From Clostridia bacterium (lineage in GTDB: Bacteria > Bacillota > DSM-521 > Neomoorellales > Neomoorellaceae): a stretch of 52,036 nucleotides of DNA. A program made the position numbers and the translations under genes. Numbering within the stretch: the first letter of the stretch is position 1; each line of letters starts with the position of its first letter. The DNA lies in contig JASUSV010000009.1 in NCBI GenBank assembly GCA_030445865.1, positions 1 to 52,036 of the forward strand, written 5' to 3'. The notes under the pieces were generated by a model, which did not search any database, had not been told where the DNA came from, and worked only from the letters and a program-made list of their open reading frames with translations. Positions 1 through 6,435 of the stretch are shown piece after piece.

Positions 1-115
1 AAGGGCTACAGTATAATCCCTAAAGCCAGGAAGGAATAGGCCGTCAAACTAAAAATTTAAGTGGGGTCTCTTTTTGCCTACTAAAGCTTTACACGTACTT
101 TATTTTTTAAAAAGC

Positions 116-144
116 TTGCATGAGTAAAATGGGGGCTGTATAAT
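116..144 (+). promoter_or_regulatory. Sigma-A type promoter for the OsmC-family gene
   Basis: A -35 box TTGCAT (116-121) and a perfect -10 box TATAAT (139-144) are separated by exactly 17 bases. They lie 45 bases before the chosen GTG start of the OsmC-family gene. The rest of 1-189 holds no gene that can be supported. Confidence 0.7.
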
Positions 145-189
145 CGTATTAAATTTAACTACCTTATGATGCCTGGGAGGTTTAAAAGA

Positions 190-636
190 GTGAAGGTAAC
201 CGTTACCTGGGAAAATAAAATGAAATTTTATGCCACAGGGGATCTCTCGGGGCATAAAGTCGAAATTGACGCCGACCCGGAACACGGTGGAGAGGGGCTG
301 GGCGCCCGACCCTCGGAGCTGATTCTAATGGGTATGGCCGGCTGTACGGCATTAGACGTAATATCTATGCTTCAGAAAATGCGTTTACAACTTGAGTCCT
401 TTAGTGTGGAGGTAGAAGGCGAACGGGCTACCGAGCAACCCCGAGTGTTTACCAGAGCCAATATTTTTTATCGCTTCCAGGGCGAAAACTTACCGGCAGA
501 AAAAGTCGCGCGGGCAGTTAATTTATCTCTAGAGAAATATTGCGGTATGGTAAATACTTTAAAGAAGGCCATGCCACTTACTTATTGTCTGGAAATTAAC
601 GGCAACCGTAGCGAGGTTCGCCCTGTCCCAAAATAG
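190..636 (+). CDS. OsmC/Ohr-family peroxidase-like protein
   Basis: 148-residue protein of the OsmC family, whose members reduce organic hydroperoxides with two conserved cysteines. Both are visible: C52 in the motif MAGCTALD and C118 in EKYCGMV. The glycine-rich stretch and the PSELILMG helix before C52 are also typical. The GTG at 190 was chosen because GGGAGG at 175-180 sits 9 bases upstream; an in-frame ATG at 166 has no ribosome site. The gene has its own promoter and precedes lgt by 71 bases. A role in thiol-dependent peroxide detoxification in the cytoplasm follows from the family. Other OsmC subfamilies of unclear function (YhfA-like) cannot be excluded. Confidence 0.85.
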   Translation: MKVTVTWENKMKFYATGDLSGHKVEIDADPEHGGEGLGARPSELILMGMAGCTALDVISMLQKMRLQLESFSVEVEGERATEQPRVFTRANIFYRFQGENLPAEKVARAVNLSLEKYCGMVNTLKKAMPLTYCLEINGNRSEVRPVPK

Positions 637-707
637 GGGTATGAAATGATGCAGATAGTAAAAAATAAAATTACTGCTGGTTAATTCTGGCGCTGGGAGG
701 GGCATAG

Positions 708-1496
708 TTGTTAGTAGATCTTAACCCTGTTGTTTTTCAACTCGGCCCGCTGGCGGTGCGCTGGTACGGTATTTTTATGGCCCTTTCTTTCCTCGCCGGC
801 ACCTGGTATTTATATAACGAAGGGCGCCGCAGGGGACTAGAGGAAGATTTTCTTTTAAACTTGGCCATTCTGGTGATTATTGCCGGCGTAGTAGGAGCGC
901 GCCTCTTATTTGTACTGGCTAATTTCCCGGAATGGTTTATAAGAAACCCGTTGCAGATTTTAAAAATATACGAAGGCGGCCTGGCCTGGCATGGTGGGTT
1001 GCTGGGGGGTCTTCTGGCCGGCTGGTGGTATACGTGGCGCAAGGGTATAAGTTTTAATCTTTTGGCCGACTTGGCGGTTCCCGGACTGGCTGTTGGTTAT
1101 TTCATGATCCGCATTGCCAATATTTTTAACCAGGAAGTTCTGGGTAGACCGACGGATTTCTGGTTTGGACCCTGGCCGGCCCAGCCCATTGGTTCGTTTA
1201 TCGCCTTAATCCTCCTGCTGCGCTACTTTTATATGGAAAAGAAAGAGCCACCGGTTGGGTACCAGTTCTGGTCTTTTATCTTTTACCACCAGTTACTGCG
1301 CGGCCTAGTGGAGGAGACTATACGCGATAATCCTCTGGTCGTTTGGGGTTACATAGTGCCCCGCTGGGGCCTGGGCTTTTTCACTTTGGCCCAGCTCGCA
1401 ACTCCTTTCGTTATGACCTTTGCTTATTGGATGATGCGGCGCACCCGTTCAACACCGAGAGGGCGGAGGTACTGTTTAACAATAAGGGGTAAATAA
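708..1496 (+). CDS. lgt: Prolipoprotein diacylglyceryl transferase (divergent Lgt)
   Basis: 262-residue polytopic membrane protein that should transfer diacylglycerol from phosphatidylglycerol to the lipobox cysteine of prolipoproteins. The N-terminus (LGPLAVRWYGI), H95 in LAWHGG, and the R135-N138-N141-E143-G146 pattern fit Lgt. The copy is divergent: the usual GR pair before the asparagines reads IR, and the usual HPTQLYE segment is replaced by PAQPIGS. The TTG start at 708 follows GGGAGGGG. Substrates exist in this window: lipoproteins at 13894 and 22003. It is read as Lgt because topology and length match; a diverged paralogue with the standard lgt elsewhere is possible. Confidence 0.8.
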   Translation: MLVDLNPVVFQLGPLAVRWYGIFMALSFLAGTWYLYNEGRRRGLEEDFLLNLAILVIIAGVVGARLLFVLANFPEWFIRNPLQILKIYEGGLAWHGGLLGGLLAGWWYTWRKGISFNLLADLAVPGLAVGYFMIRIANIFNQEVLGRPTDFWFGPWPAQPIGSFIALILLLRYFYMEKKEPPVGYQFWSFIFYHQLLRGLVEETIRDNPLVVWGYIVPRWGLGFFTLAQLATPFVMTFAYWMMRRTRSTPRGRRYCLTIRGK

Positions 1497-1506
1497 AACT
1501 TCTTAA

Positions 1507-2853
1507 TTATACCAGGTAACGTATCAGCAAGGTTGCCAGGCTGGCATAGATCAGCAGGCCGGTAATATCTATTGAGGCGGAGATAAAAGGTGCCGAAGCA
1601 ACGGCCGGGTCGATACCTACCCGCTTAAAAAACATGGGGACGAGGGTACCCATGGTGGCGGCGGTAGTCATATTGCCAAGCATGGCTAGGCCTACTATCA
1701 ACCCCAGAACAGGCTTTTGCTGCCAGAATGAGGCTATCAGGCCGACCAGGACGCCGAAAAAAAGGCCGATGCTGGCACCCACGCTCACTTCTTTAAAAAC
1801 GGTAATCAGGGTCCGGTGGCTGTTAATTTGCCCTGTAGCCAGCCCGCGTACCGTAAGGGTGGCCGACTGGGTGCCTACGTTGCCTCCCATGCCCGTTAGT
1901 AAAGGAATAAAAAAGGCGAGGGCCACCATAGCTTGGAGTGCCTGTTCGATACCGCGTAAAACAACGCCAGCAACCATCCCTTCCAACATGGTGACGATCA
2001 GCCAGGGCAACCGGGAACGGAGGGCATTCCACAAGTGCCCTCTTTCTTCTTCTATATCGCTCGTCCCTGCCAGAAGGTAAATATCTTCTGTTGCCTCTTC
2101 TTGAATAACGTCGATTACATCATCGACGGTGACAATTCCCAGAAGTTTACGTTCGTGATCTACTACTGGGACCGCCAGGAAGTCGTAGCGTGAAACGATT
2201 CTGGCTACTTCTTCTTGGTCCATGTCCACGGTGACGCTTATAACTTTGCGGTGCATAATTTCGGAGATTAGTTTGGAAGTAGGGGCAATAATTAGTTCGC
2301 GCAAGGAAACTACGCCTACTAATTGATTTTGGGAATTAACTACGTAGATATAATATACGGTTTCGGCATCGGGTGCCGTTGCCCGTAGAATTTCAATAGC
2401 TTCGCCGGCCGTAATATCTTCTTTGATAGCTACGTATTCGGTGGTCATAAGACCGCCGGCGGTATCTGGGGGATATCCAAGGAGACCGCGCACGTCCCGG
2501 GCTTCTTCGCTTTCCATTAAACTTAACAGCCTGTCCTTAACATTGGTGGAAAGCTCCCCCAATATGTCGGCGGCATCATCGCTGGACATGGCTTCTAAAA
2601 TATCGGCCATGCGCTCTGGGCCCAATGCATTAATTACCGAAGCCAGGGCCTCGCGGCTCAATTCATTAAGAACTAATGCCGCCTTTTCAAGATCTAATTG
2701 ATCAAAAACTAAGGCTCTTTCGTCTGGTTCGAGGGTAGTCAAAAGGTCGGCTATATCAACCGGCTGGAGTTCCTTGAGCAGGTTCTGAAGATGGGGGATG
2801 CCTTTTTGAAGGCACGATTTGAATTGCGCCAGTAAATCGCCGTTCTTCGACAA
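1507..2853 (-). CDS. mgtE: Magnesium transporter MgtE
   Basis: About 449 residues with the full MgtE layout: an N-terminal helical superhelical domain (roughly 1-130, many DIADLL/DAADIL repeats), a CBS-domain pair (roughly 130-255, ending in VDDVIDVIQEEATEDIY), and five membrane segments in the last 180 residues. MgtE is a homodimeric Mg2+ channel gated by Mg2+ binding to the cytoplasmic domains. A TTG start at 2853 is preferred because AAGGAG lies 8 bases upstream; a GTG nine bases further upstream overlaps that ribosome site. It converges on lgt with only 10 bases between. The leader contains an unusual structured RNA, suggesting control by metal at the RNA level. Confidence 0.93.
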   Translation of the reverse strand: MSKNGDLLAQFKSCLQKGIPHLQNLLKELQPVDIADLLTTLEPDERALVFDQLDLEKAALVLNELSREALASVINALGPERMADILEAMSSDDAADILGELSTNVKDRLLSLMESEEARDVRGLLGYPPDTAGGLMTTEYVAIKEDITAGEAIEILRATAPDAETVYYIYVVNSQNQLVGVVSLRELIIAPTSKLISEIMHRKVISVTVDMDQEEVARIVSRYDFLAVPVVDHERKLLGIVTVDDVIDVIQEEATEDIYLLAGTSDIEEERGHLWNALRSRLPWLIVTMLEGMVAGVVLRGIEQALQAMVALAFFIPLLTGMGGNVGTQSATLTVRGLATGQINSHRTLITVFKEVSVGASIGLFFGVLVGLIASFWQQKPVLGLIVGLAMLGNMTTAATMGTLVPMFFKRVGIDPAVASAPFISASIDITGLLIYASLATLLIRYLV

Positions 2854-2862
2854 TGGTATCAC

Positions 2863-3015
2863 TCCTTTTCACGGGAGCGCCCACGCCGAAGAAAGGATCG
2901 ACCCGACCCCTTTTACGGCGACGGGGCCTCCCAGCTTAGTATGGCAGTTTGTATCCCGACCAGGGAATACTTTCCACTTAGGGGGCACCTCCTAGGTAGT
3001 ATGGGTTAAATATTT
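2863..3015 (-). ncRNA. Structured 5' leader of mgtE, candidate metal-responsive RNA
   Basis: On the minus strand the leader between promoter and mgtE start can form several helices. These are a hairpin at 2980-2997 (UAGGAGG with CCCCCUA, one mismatch), a hairpin at 2951-2970 (GUAU.CCC with GGG.AUAC), GGCCCC/GGGGUC (2923-2928 with 2905-2910), and an outer GGGAG/CUCCC (2928-2932 with 2873-2877). CGCCG at 2916-2920 lies in the third hairpin's loop and can pair with CGGCG at 2884-2888, giving a pseudoknot. Short pieces recall the M-box Mg2+ riboswitch (UGCCAUAC, and a UAGG...CCUA hairpin), but spacing and length do not match the standard M-box, so it is called only as a candidate. Confidence 0.5.
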
Positions 3016-3023
3016 CCTTTTTA

Positions 3024-3052
3024 AATCTATCAACCGCGGTTGCGGGTGTCAA
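3024..3052 (-). promoter_or_regulatory. Sigma-A type promoter of mgtE
   Basis: On the minus strand a perfect -35 TTGACA (forward 3047-3052) and a -10 TAGATT (forward 3024-3029) are separated by 17 bases. Transcription would start near 3016 and give a leader of about 160 bases before mgtE. Confidence 0.7.
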
Positions 3053-3079
3053 GATTTATAATAATAATCCTTTCAACTC

Positions 3080-3108
3080 TTGAGCCCAAGCCATTTTTAG
3101 GCTAAAAT
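3080..3108 (+). promoter_or_regulatory. Sigma-A type promoter of the HD-domain gene
   Basis: TTGAGC (3080-3085) and TAAAAT (3103-3108) with a 17-base spacer, 29 bases before the GTG start at 3138. It is divergent from the mgtE promoter. Confidence 0.55.
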
Positions 3109-3137
3109 AAAGAAGGCGGGAGAAAGGAAGGGCGTAG

Positions 3138-3716
3138 GTGTCGATTCTTGAAGTAACGCCACTTTTAGATAAATTGCGCACGCATAGTCTCGTTACTTAT
3201 CGCCATTCCTGTAATGTTGAAAAATTAACCAGGTCTCTAGCAGCCGGTTTAGGACTTCAAGAACAGGAGATTGAAGTCATATCTACGGCCGGCTTATTGC
3301 ATGACATTGGAAAAACTCGTATACGCCCTTCAATCCTTCATAAGGCTGCCAGTTTAACCCGAGAAGAATGGGAAATTATGCGCCTCCATCCCGAATACGG
3401 GATTGAAATCCTCTCTTGCAATGACCGCTTCGAGGCTATCCTCCCTTGCGTAGCCTACCACCATGAGCGCTGGGACGGCGGGGGTTACCATGGATTGAGT
3501 GCCGAGGAGATCCCCCTTGGCGCCAGAATTATTGCCCTGGCCGATGCCTTTGAGGCCATGACCTCCTCTCGCGCTTACCAATATTCCAAAAACTTGAGGC
3601 GTGCTATTCAAGAGTTGGAGGAGGGCGCCGGCAAACAGTTTGACCCCCGTTTAGTTCAGTTATTTTATGAAATCGCGCCCTCAGTGATCAAAAGTAATTG
3701 TTACCAGGCCAGTTAA
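3138..3716 (+). CDS. HD-GYP-like phosphohydrolase domain protein
   Basis: 192-residue stand-alone HD domain. The metal-binding H55-D56 pair is in LLHDIGK, further histidines in LHPEYG and AYHHERWDGGG, and the ALADAFEAMTS helix is typical of HD-GYP proteins that break down cyclic di-GMP. The GYP signature itself is altered: residues 116-118 read GYH followed by GL. No sensor, receiver or membrane domain is attached. The GTG start follows AAGGAAGGG. Family knowledge suggests cyclic dinucleotide hydrolysis, but the changed signature leaves activity and substrate open. It stands between mgtE and a zinc-ribbon gene and has its own promoter. Confidence 0.75.
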   Translation: MSILEVTPLLDKLRTHSLVTYRHSCNVEKLTRSLAAGLGLQEQEIEVISTAGLLHDIGKTRIRPSILHKAASLTREEWEIMRLHPEYGIEILSCNDRFEAILPCVAYHHERWDGGGYHGLSAEEIPLGARIIALADAFEAMTSSRAYQYSKNLRRAIQELEEGAGKQFDPRLVQLFYEIAPSVIKSNCYQAS

Positions 3717-3790
3717 GGCTTTAATAAAGCGGAGGGAACGGGGAAATAATAGGGGCGACTAAAGGATGTAATAAAGAAAGGAGAACATTT

Positions 3791-3955
3791 ATGGTCGAGG
3801 AAATTGCAGATAATGCCCCGCGAAGCTACCGTTGTAACCGCTGCGGCCATATTTTTGCCATTAAAGCCGGAAGTGATAATACTTGTCCCGTCTGCGGTTT
3901 TAATTGCGATCTCCATTTTTGTAAAATATTGGAAGCTTCGGATGAAGGTTATTAA
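3791..3955 (+). CDS. Small zinc-ribbon protein (54 residues)
   Basis: A short gene with a clear ribosome site (AAAGGAG just upstream of ATG 3791). The 54-residue product has two knuckles, CNRCG (C15, C18) and CPVCG (C32, C35), plus extra cysteines C39 and C44. This is the layout of a rubredoxin-like or zinc-ribbon metal site. It starts 74 bases after the HD-domain gene and ends 15 bases before queG, so it may be co-transcribed with either. Function is not known. A rubredoxin-type electron carrier is possible, but the second knuckle lacks the usual rubredoxin surroundings (CPxCG followed by acidic residues). Confidence 0.7.
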   Translation: MVEEIADNAPRSYRCNRCGHIFAIKAGSDNTCPVCGFNCDLHFCKILEASDEGY

Positions 3956-3970
3956 GTAGCATATGTTATA

Positions 3971-5083
3971 ATGAGCCTTACCCAGCGTTTCAAAACTTTC
4001 GCTTATGAACAGGGAATTGCCGCCATCGGTATAGCCCCGGCTGTATCCCTGGAGCGGGGGATCCGGACTTTAATCTCCAGGGAAAGGCGGGGCTTTTTCA
4101 CTCCTTTTGTGCGCGGTACACCAGTAGAACGCTGCACTCCTCTAAGTCTATTTCCCGGAGCCCGTTCTTTGATCGTCATTGCTTTAAGTTATTCGGCCAA
4201 AACCCCCTCCTGGCCTCCTCCCGGATTTGATGAAGGGATAATCTGCCGTAGTGCGAGGGGCTTGGATTACCATTACATTTTAACCGAGAAGCTAAAATGT
4301 CTGGCTGATTTTTTAAGACGCGAAGGAGGTTGCCGGGAGACCTATATTCAGGTAGATAACGGGCCGCTTTTGGAGCGCGAAGCAGCTTATCAGGCGGGGG
4401 TAGGATACTACGGTGAAAACTGTTCGATAATTATACCTACCTATGGCTCCTGGGTAGTATTAGGCATTCTTTTAGTAGACGTAGCTTTAGAATACGATCA
4501 TCCCCTTGAGCAGGGGTGCAGGGGCTGTCGCCGTTGCCTGGAGGCATGCCCAACAGGAGCCCTGGTAGAACCTTATGTCCTGAACCCCGCCCTTTGCCTT
4601 TCTTATCTCACCCAGATGCGCGGATTTATACCCCAGGAAGCGCGACCCCATTTTGCCAACCGCCTTTTCGGCTGCGATGTCTGCCAGGAAGTTTGCCCGG
4701 AAAATAATGAGATAAAGCAGGCCGGGGAAAATTTTGGTGCCCGACGGGAAGCCGCCTTCCCCAAATTGGGGGAAATATTGAAACTTGACAACCGTAGTTT
4801 TAGGCGATTATTCGGTAATACGGCAGCCGGCTGGCGCGGCAAGGGCATTTTACAGCGAAATGCCGCTCTGGCGATGGGCAACAGCGGCGACCGGAGTTGG
4901 GTACCCCTTTTGGCGGGTGCCCTGAAATCGCCTTCGGCAGTCTTGCGGGGCCATACGGCTTGGGCTTTAGGCCGGCTGGGTGGAAAGGCGGCCCGCAATT
5001 TCTTAGAGAGGGCTTTGATCTGGGAAGTCGATTCTAAGGTAAAAGGAGAAATAAAAAGAGCCCTGGACAGGGCCTTAGCTTAA
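3971..5083 (+). CDS. queG: Epoxyqueuosine reductase QueG
   Basis: 370-residue cobalamin-dependent iron-sulfur enzyme catalysing the last step of queuosine synthesis, reducing epoxyqueuosine in tRNA. Two [4Fe-4S] motifs are visible: C183-C186-C189-C193 and C235-C238-C242 with C209 as probable partner. D130 in YIQVDNGPLLER is the likely general acid. The last 80 residues form a HEAT-like repeat pair (ALAMGNSGDRSWVPLLAGAL, then WALGRLGGKAA) expected to bind tRNA. The ATG at 3971 has only a weak ribosome site. No other queuosine gene is in the window. Confidence 0.93.
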   Translation: MSLTQRFKTFAYEQGIAAIGIAPAVSLERGIRTLISRERRGFFTPFVRGTPVERCTPLSLFPGARSLIVIALSYSAKTPSWPPPGFDEGIICRSARGLDYHYILTEKLKCLADFLRREGGCRETYIQVDNGPLLEREAAYQAGVGYYGENCSIIIPTYGSWVVLGILLVDVALEYDHPLEQGCRGCRRCLEACPTGALVEPYVLNPALCLSYLTQMRGFIPQEARPHFANRLFGCDVCQEVCPENNEIKQAGENFGARREAAFPKLGEILKLDNRSFRRLFGNTAAGWRGKGILQRNAALAMGNSGDRSWVPLLAGALKSPSAVLRGHTAWALGRLGGKAARNFLERALIWEVDSKVKGEIKRALDRALA

Positions 5084-5087
5084 AAAG

Positions 5088-5822
5088 TTATTTCAGAAAT
5101 TTAAAAGCTTCCGGTTCGCTGACGAAGGCCTCGTAGAGGCCTTTATTTTTAACTACGGTTGTCGGCTGGGGCAGGGCAGGTGCAGCAACTAATTTCAAAG
5201 CGACCGAGTTCTGGTAATGGGGATTTTTACAAAAATCGCCTTTGCCCTTCTCGCTTTTAAGGTAATAGTAGGCAGCGCCGTGTTTTTCTCTGAAAGGTTC
5301 ATACAGGGAACTAAAGTTTCTTTCAATTAAATTGGCCATAACCAGCGGGCGGTCGCCGGTGTTAATGGTAACATGACCGTACCCGGGTGGGATAAAAACT
5401 TTGTCCCCCTTTTTGGCTTCTACAGCCATAATTTCTTCTACTTCACCGCTACGGTTATTCTTTTGCAAAAGATAAAAAGCTTCACCGTCGAGTACCTCAT
5501 AATATTCTGGATAACTTTCGGAGGAATGGGGTTTTAAGGGATGAAAATGGCCTACGGTCTTGATGTATTCCCGGCCTAAAGTTCCGGGCAAAATTACGGT
5601 AAGGTCATAGCGGATATCGTGTTGCAGGAAAAGATCCTGGTCTTTTTCCCAGCAAACGCCGCGGTACATATAATAGAGAGGCCTGTCGCTTGGAGTTATG
5701 GCTGCCTGCAGTACCGGGATAGCGTCCTTCAGGTAGCGGACATCGGGCTCAGGGTAAATTATGCCGCTGGCAAAAGTGAGCATCCCATCTGGCGCCATAT
5801 TTATGTGTTTGCCGTATTGCAT
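5088..5822 (-). CDS. Cupin-type glucose-6-phosphate isomerase (archaeal type)
   Basis: 244-residue cupin of the archaeal phosphoglucose isomerase family, which interconverts glucose-6-phosphate and fructose-6-phosphate with a bound metal. The family signature is complete: T89..GHFHP, six residues, then E102-S-Y-P-E-Y-Y-E, with H92, H94, E102 and H150 (in PPGYGH) as expected metal ligands. It is unrelated in fold to the usual bacterial Pgi. Start ATG 5822 follows AGGGAGG. It is convergent with queG (4 bases apart). No sugar genes are adjacent. Horizontal transfer from archaea is plausible but not shown by base composition here. Confidence 0.88.
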   Translation of the reverse strand: MQYGKHINMAPDGMLTFASGIIYPEPDVRYLKDAIPVLQAAITPSDRPLYYMYRGVCWEKDQDLFLQHDIRYDLTVILPGTLGREYIKTVGHFHPLKPHSSESYPEYYEVLDGEAFYLLQKNNRSGEVEEIMAVEAKKGDKVFIPPGYGHVTINTGDRPLVMANLIERNFSSLYEPFREKHGAAYYYLKSEKGKGDFCKNPHYQNSVALKLVAAPALPQPTTVVKNKGLYEAFVSEPEAFKFLK

Positions 5823-5836
5823 GGAGGAAAACCTCC
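5823..5836 (-). promoter_or_regulatory. Hairpin covering the ribosome site of the cupin isomerase gene
   Basis: Directly before the ATG, minus-strand GGAGG-TTTT-CCTCC forms a 5-bp hairpin with a 4-base loop. The 5' arm is the Shine-Dalgarno sequence, so the ribosome site can be hidden in mRNA. Confidence 0.5.
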
Positions 5837-5855
5837 CTGATGTATTGTCTTCTCC

Positions 5856-5884
5856 ATTATATCCCTAAAAAGGGCCAAACACAA
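5856..5884 (-). promoter_or_regulatory. Probable promoter of the cupin isomerase gene
   Basis: On the minus strand TATAAT (forward 5856-5861) lies 17 bases from a weak -35 TTGTGT (forward 5879-5884), about 35 bases before the ATG. Confidence 0.45.
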
Positions 5885-5904
5885 ACTTTTTGGAAATTTT
5901 TAGA

Positions 5905-6273
5905 TCAATGTTTCCCCTGCCCGTACATTTCCCGGAAAACCCGGGTGATAATTTCTTTCTCCTGCTCATTGAAGAGGCGGGTGACAGTAAATTCAACTAC
6001 GGTAGTAATCGAGCCGTCGGGTAGTTGGTAAACTTCGGATTTCACCACCCGGCCATAGCCGATGGCCTCTTCGCTTTTAGTAACGATCAATGCTTCCAGG
6101 CCGACCGGATGGGTCATTTTATGTCCCTGGCGAAAATACCCCAAAATAATATTGCCGCTAGATCGCTTCCATAAAAGTAAGTTTTCACCATCGCCTTTTT
6201 GATCTCCTGGTGCTGCCGGAAGTTCGTCTACGGGTAGCCGGATAAGCCAGGTAAATTCATATTTATAACCCAA
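5905..6273 (-). CDS. Conserved-looking protein of unknown function
   Basis: 123 residues with no recognised domain. It has no signal peptide or membrane helix. The pattern of alternating hydrophobic residues (YEFTWLIRL, NIILGYFRQG, EALIVTKSEEAIGYGRVVKSEVYQL, TTVVEFTVTRLF) suggests a mainly beta protein with a C-terminal helix. A TTG start at 6273 is supported by GAGGTG 7 bases upstream, and a TATAAT (minus strand, forward 6311-6316) lies ahead of it. It is divergent from prkA, whose promoter region it shares, and is followed by the cupin isomerase gene on the same strand after 82 bases. Confidence 0.7.
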   Translation of the reverse strand: MGYKYEFTWLIRLPVDELPAAPGDQKGDGENLLLWKRSSGNIILGYFRQGHKMTHPVGLEALIVTKSEEAIGYGRVVKSEVYQLPDGSITTVVEFTVTRLFNEQEKEIITRVFREMYGQGKH

Positions 6274-6351
6274 AATTTTTCACCTCGCCGTTATTTTTAC
6301 CTCCAGGAGTATTATAATACTTTTTCCTTCAAGATGCAGGTAGTGGCCGTC

Positions 6352-6380
6352 GTCTTTTTGCCCTCCCACCCACATATTAT
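6352..6380 (+). promoter_or_regulatory. Candidate sigma-E promoter of the prkA operon
   Basis: GTCTTTT (6352-6358), a 14-base spacer and CATATTAT (6373-6380) resemble the sporulation sigma-E pattern (about GTCATAT, 14, CATACAAT). The -35 match is partial. In Bacillus the homologous genes are expressed in the mother cell, which supports the reading. Confidence 0.4.
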
Positions 6381-6435
6381 AATACTACCAAGGTGCTATC
6401 ACTGCGAGCTTTCCAGAAAAGGGAGGGAAAGGGCA

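Noticed and set aside
1634-2080. Plus-strand frame inside mgtE
   Set aside because: Shadow of mgtE with no ribosome site and no recognisable domain; the minus-strand protein is clear.
6334-6435. N-terminal extension of PrkA
   Set aside because: The 34 extra residues match nothing in the family, have no ribosome site, and lie over the promoter region; GTG 6436 has a good GGGAGG.
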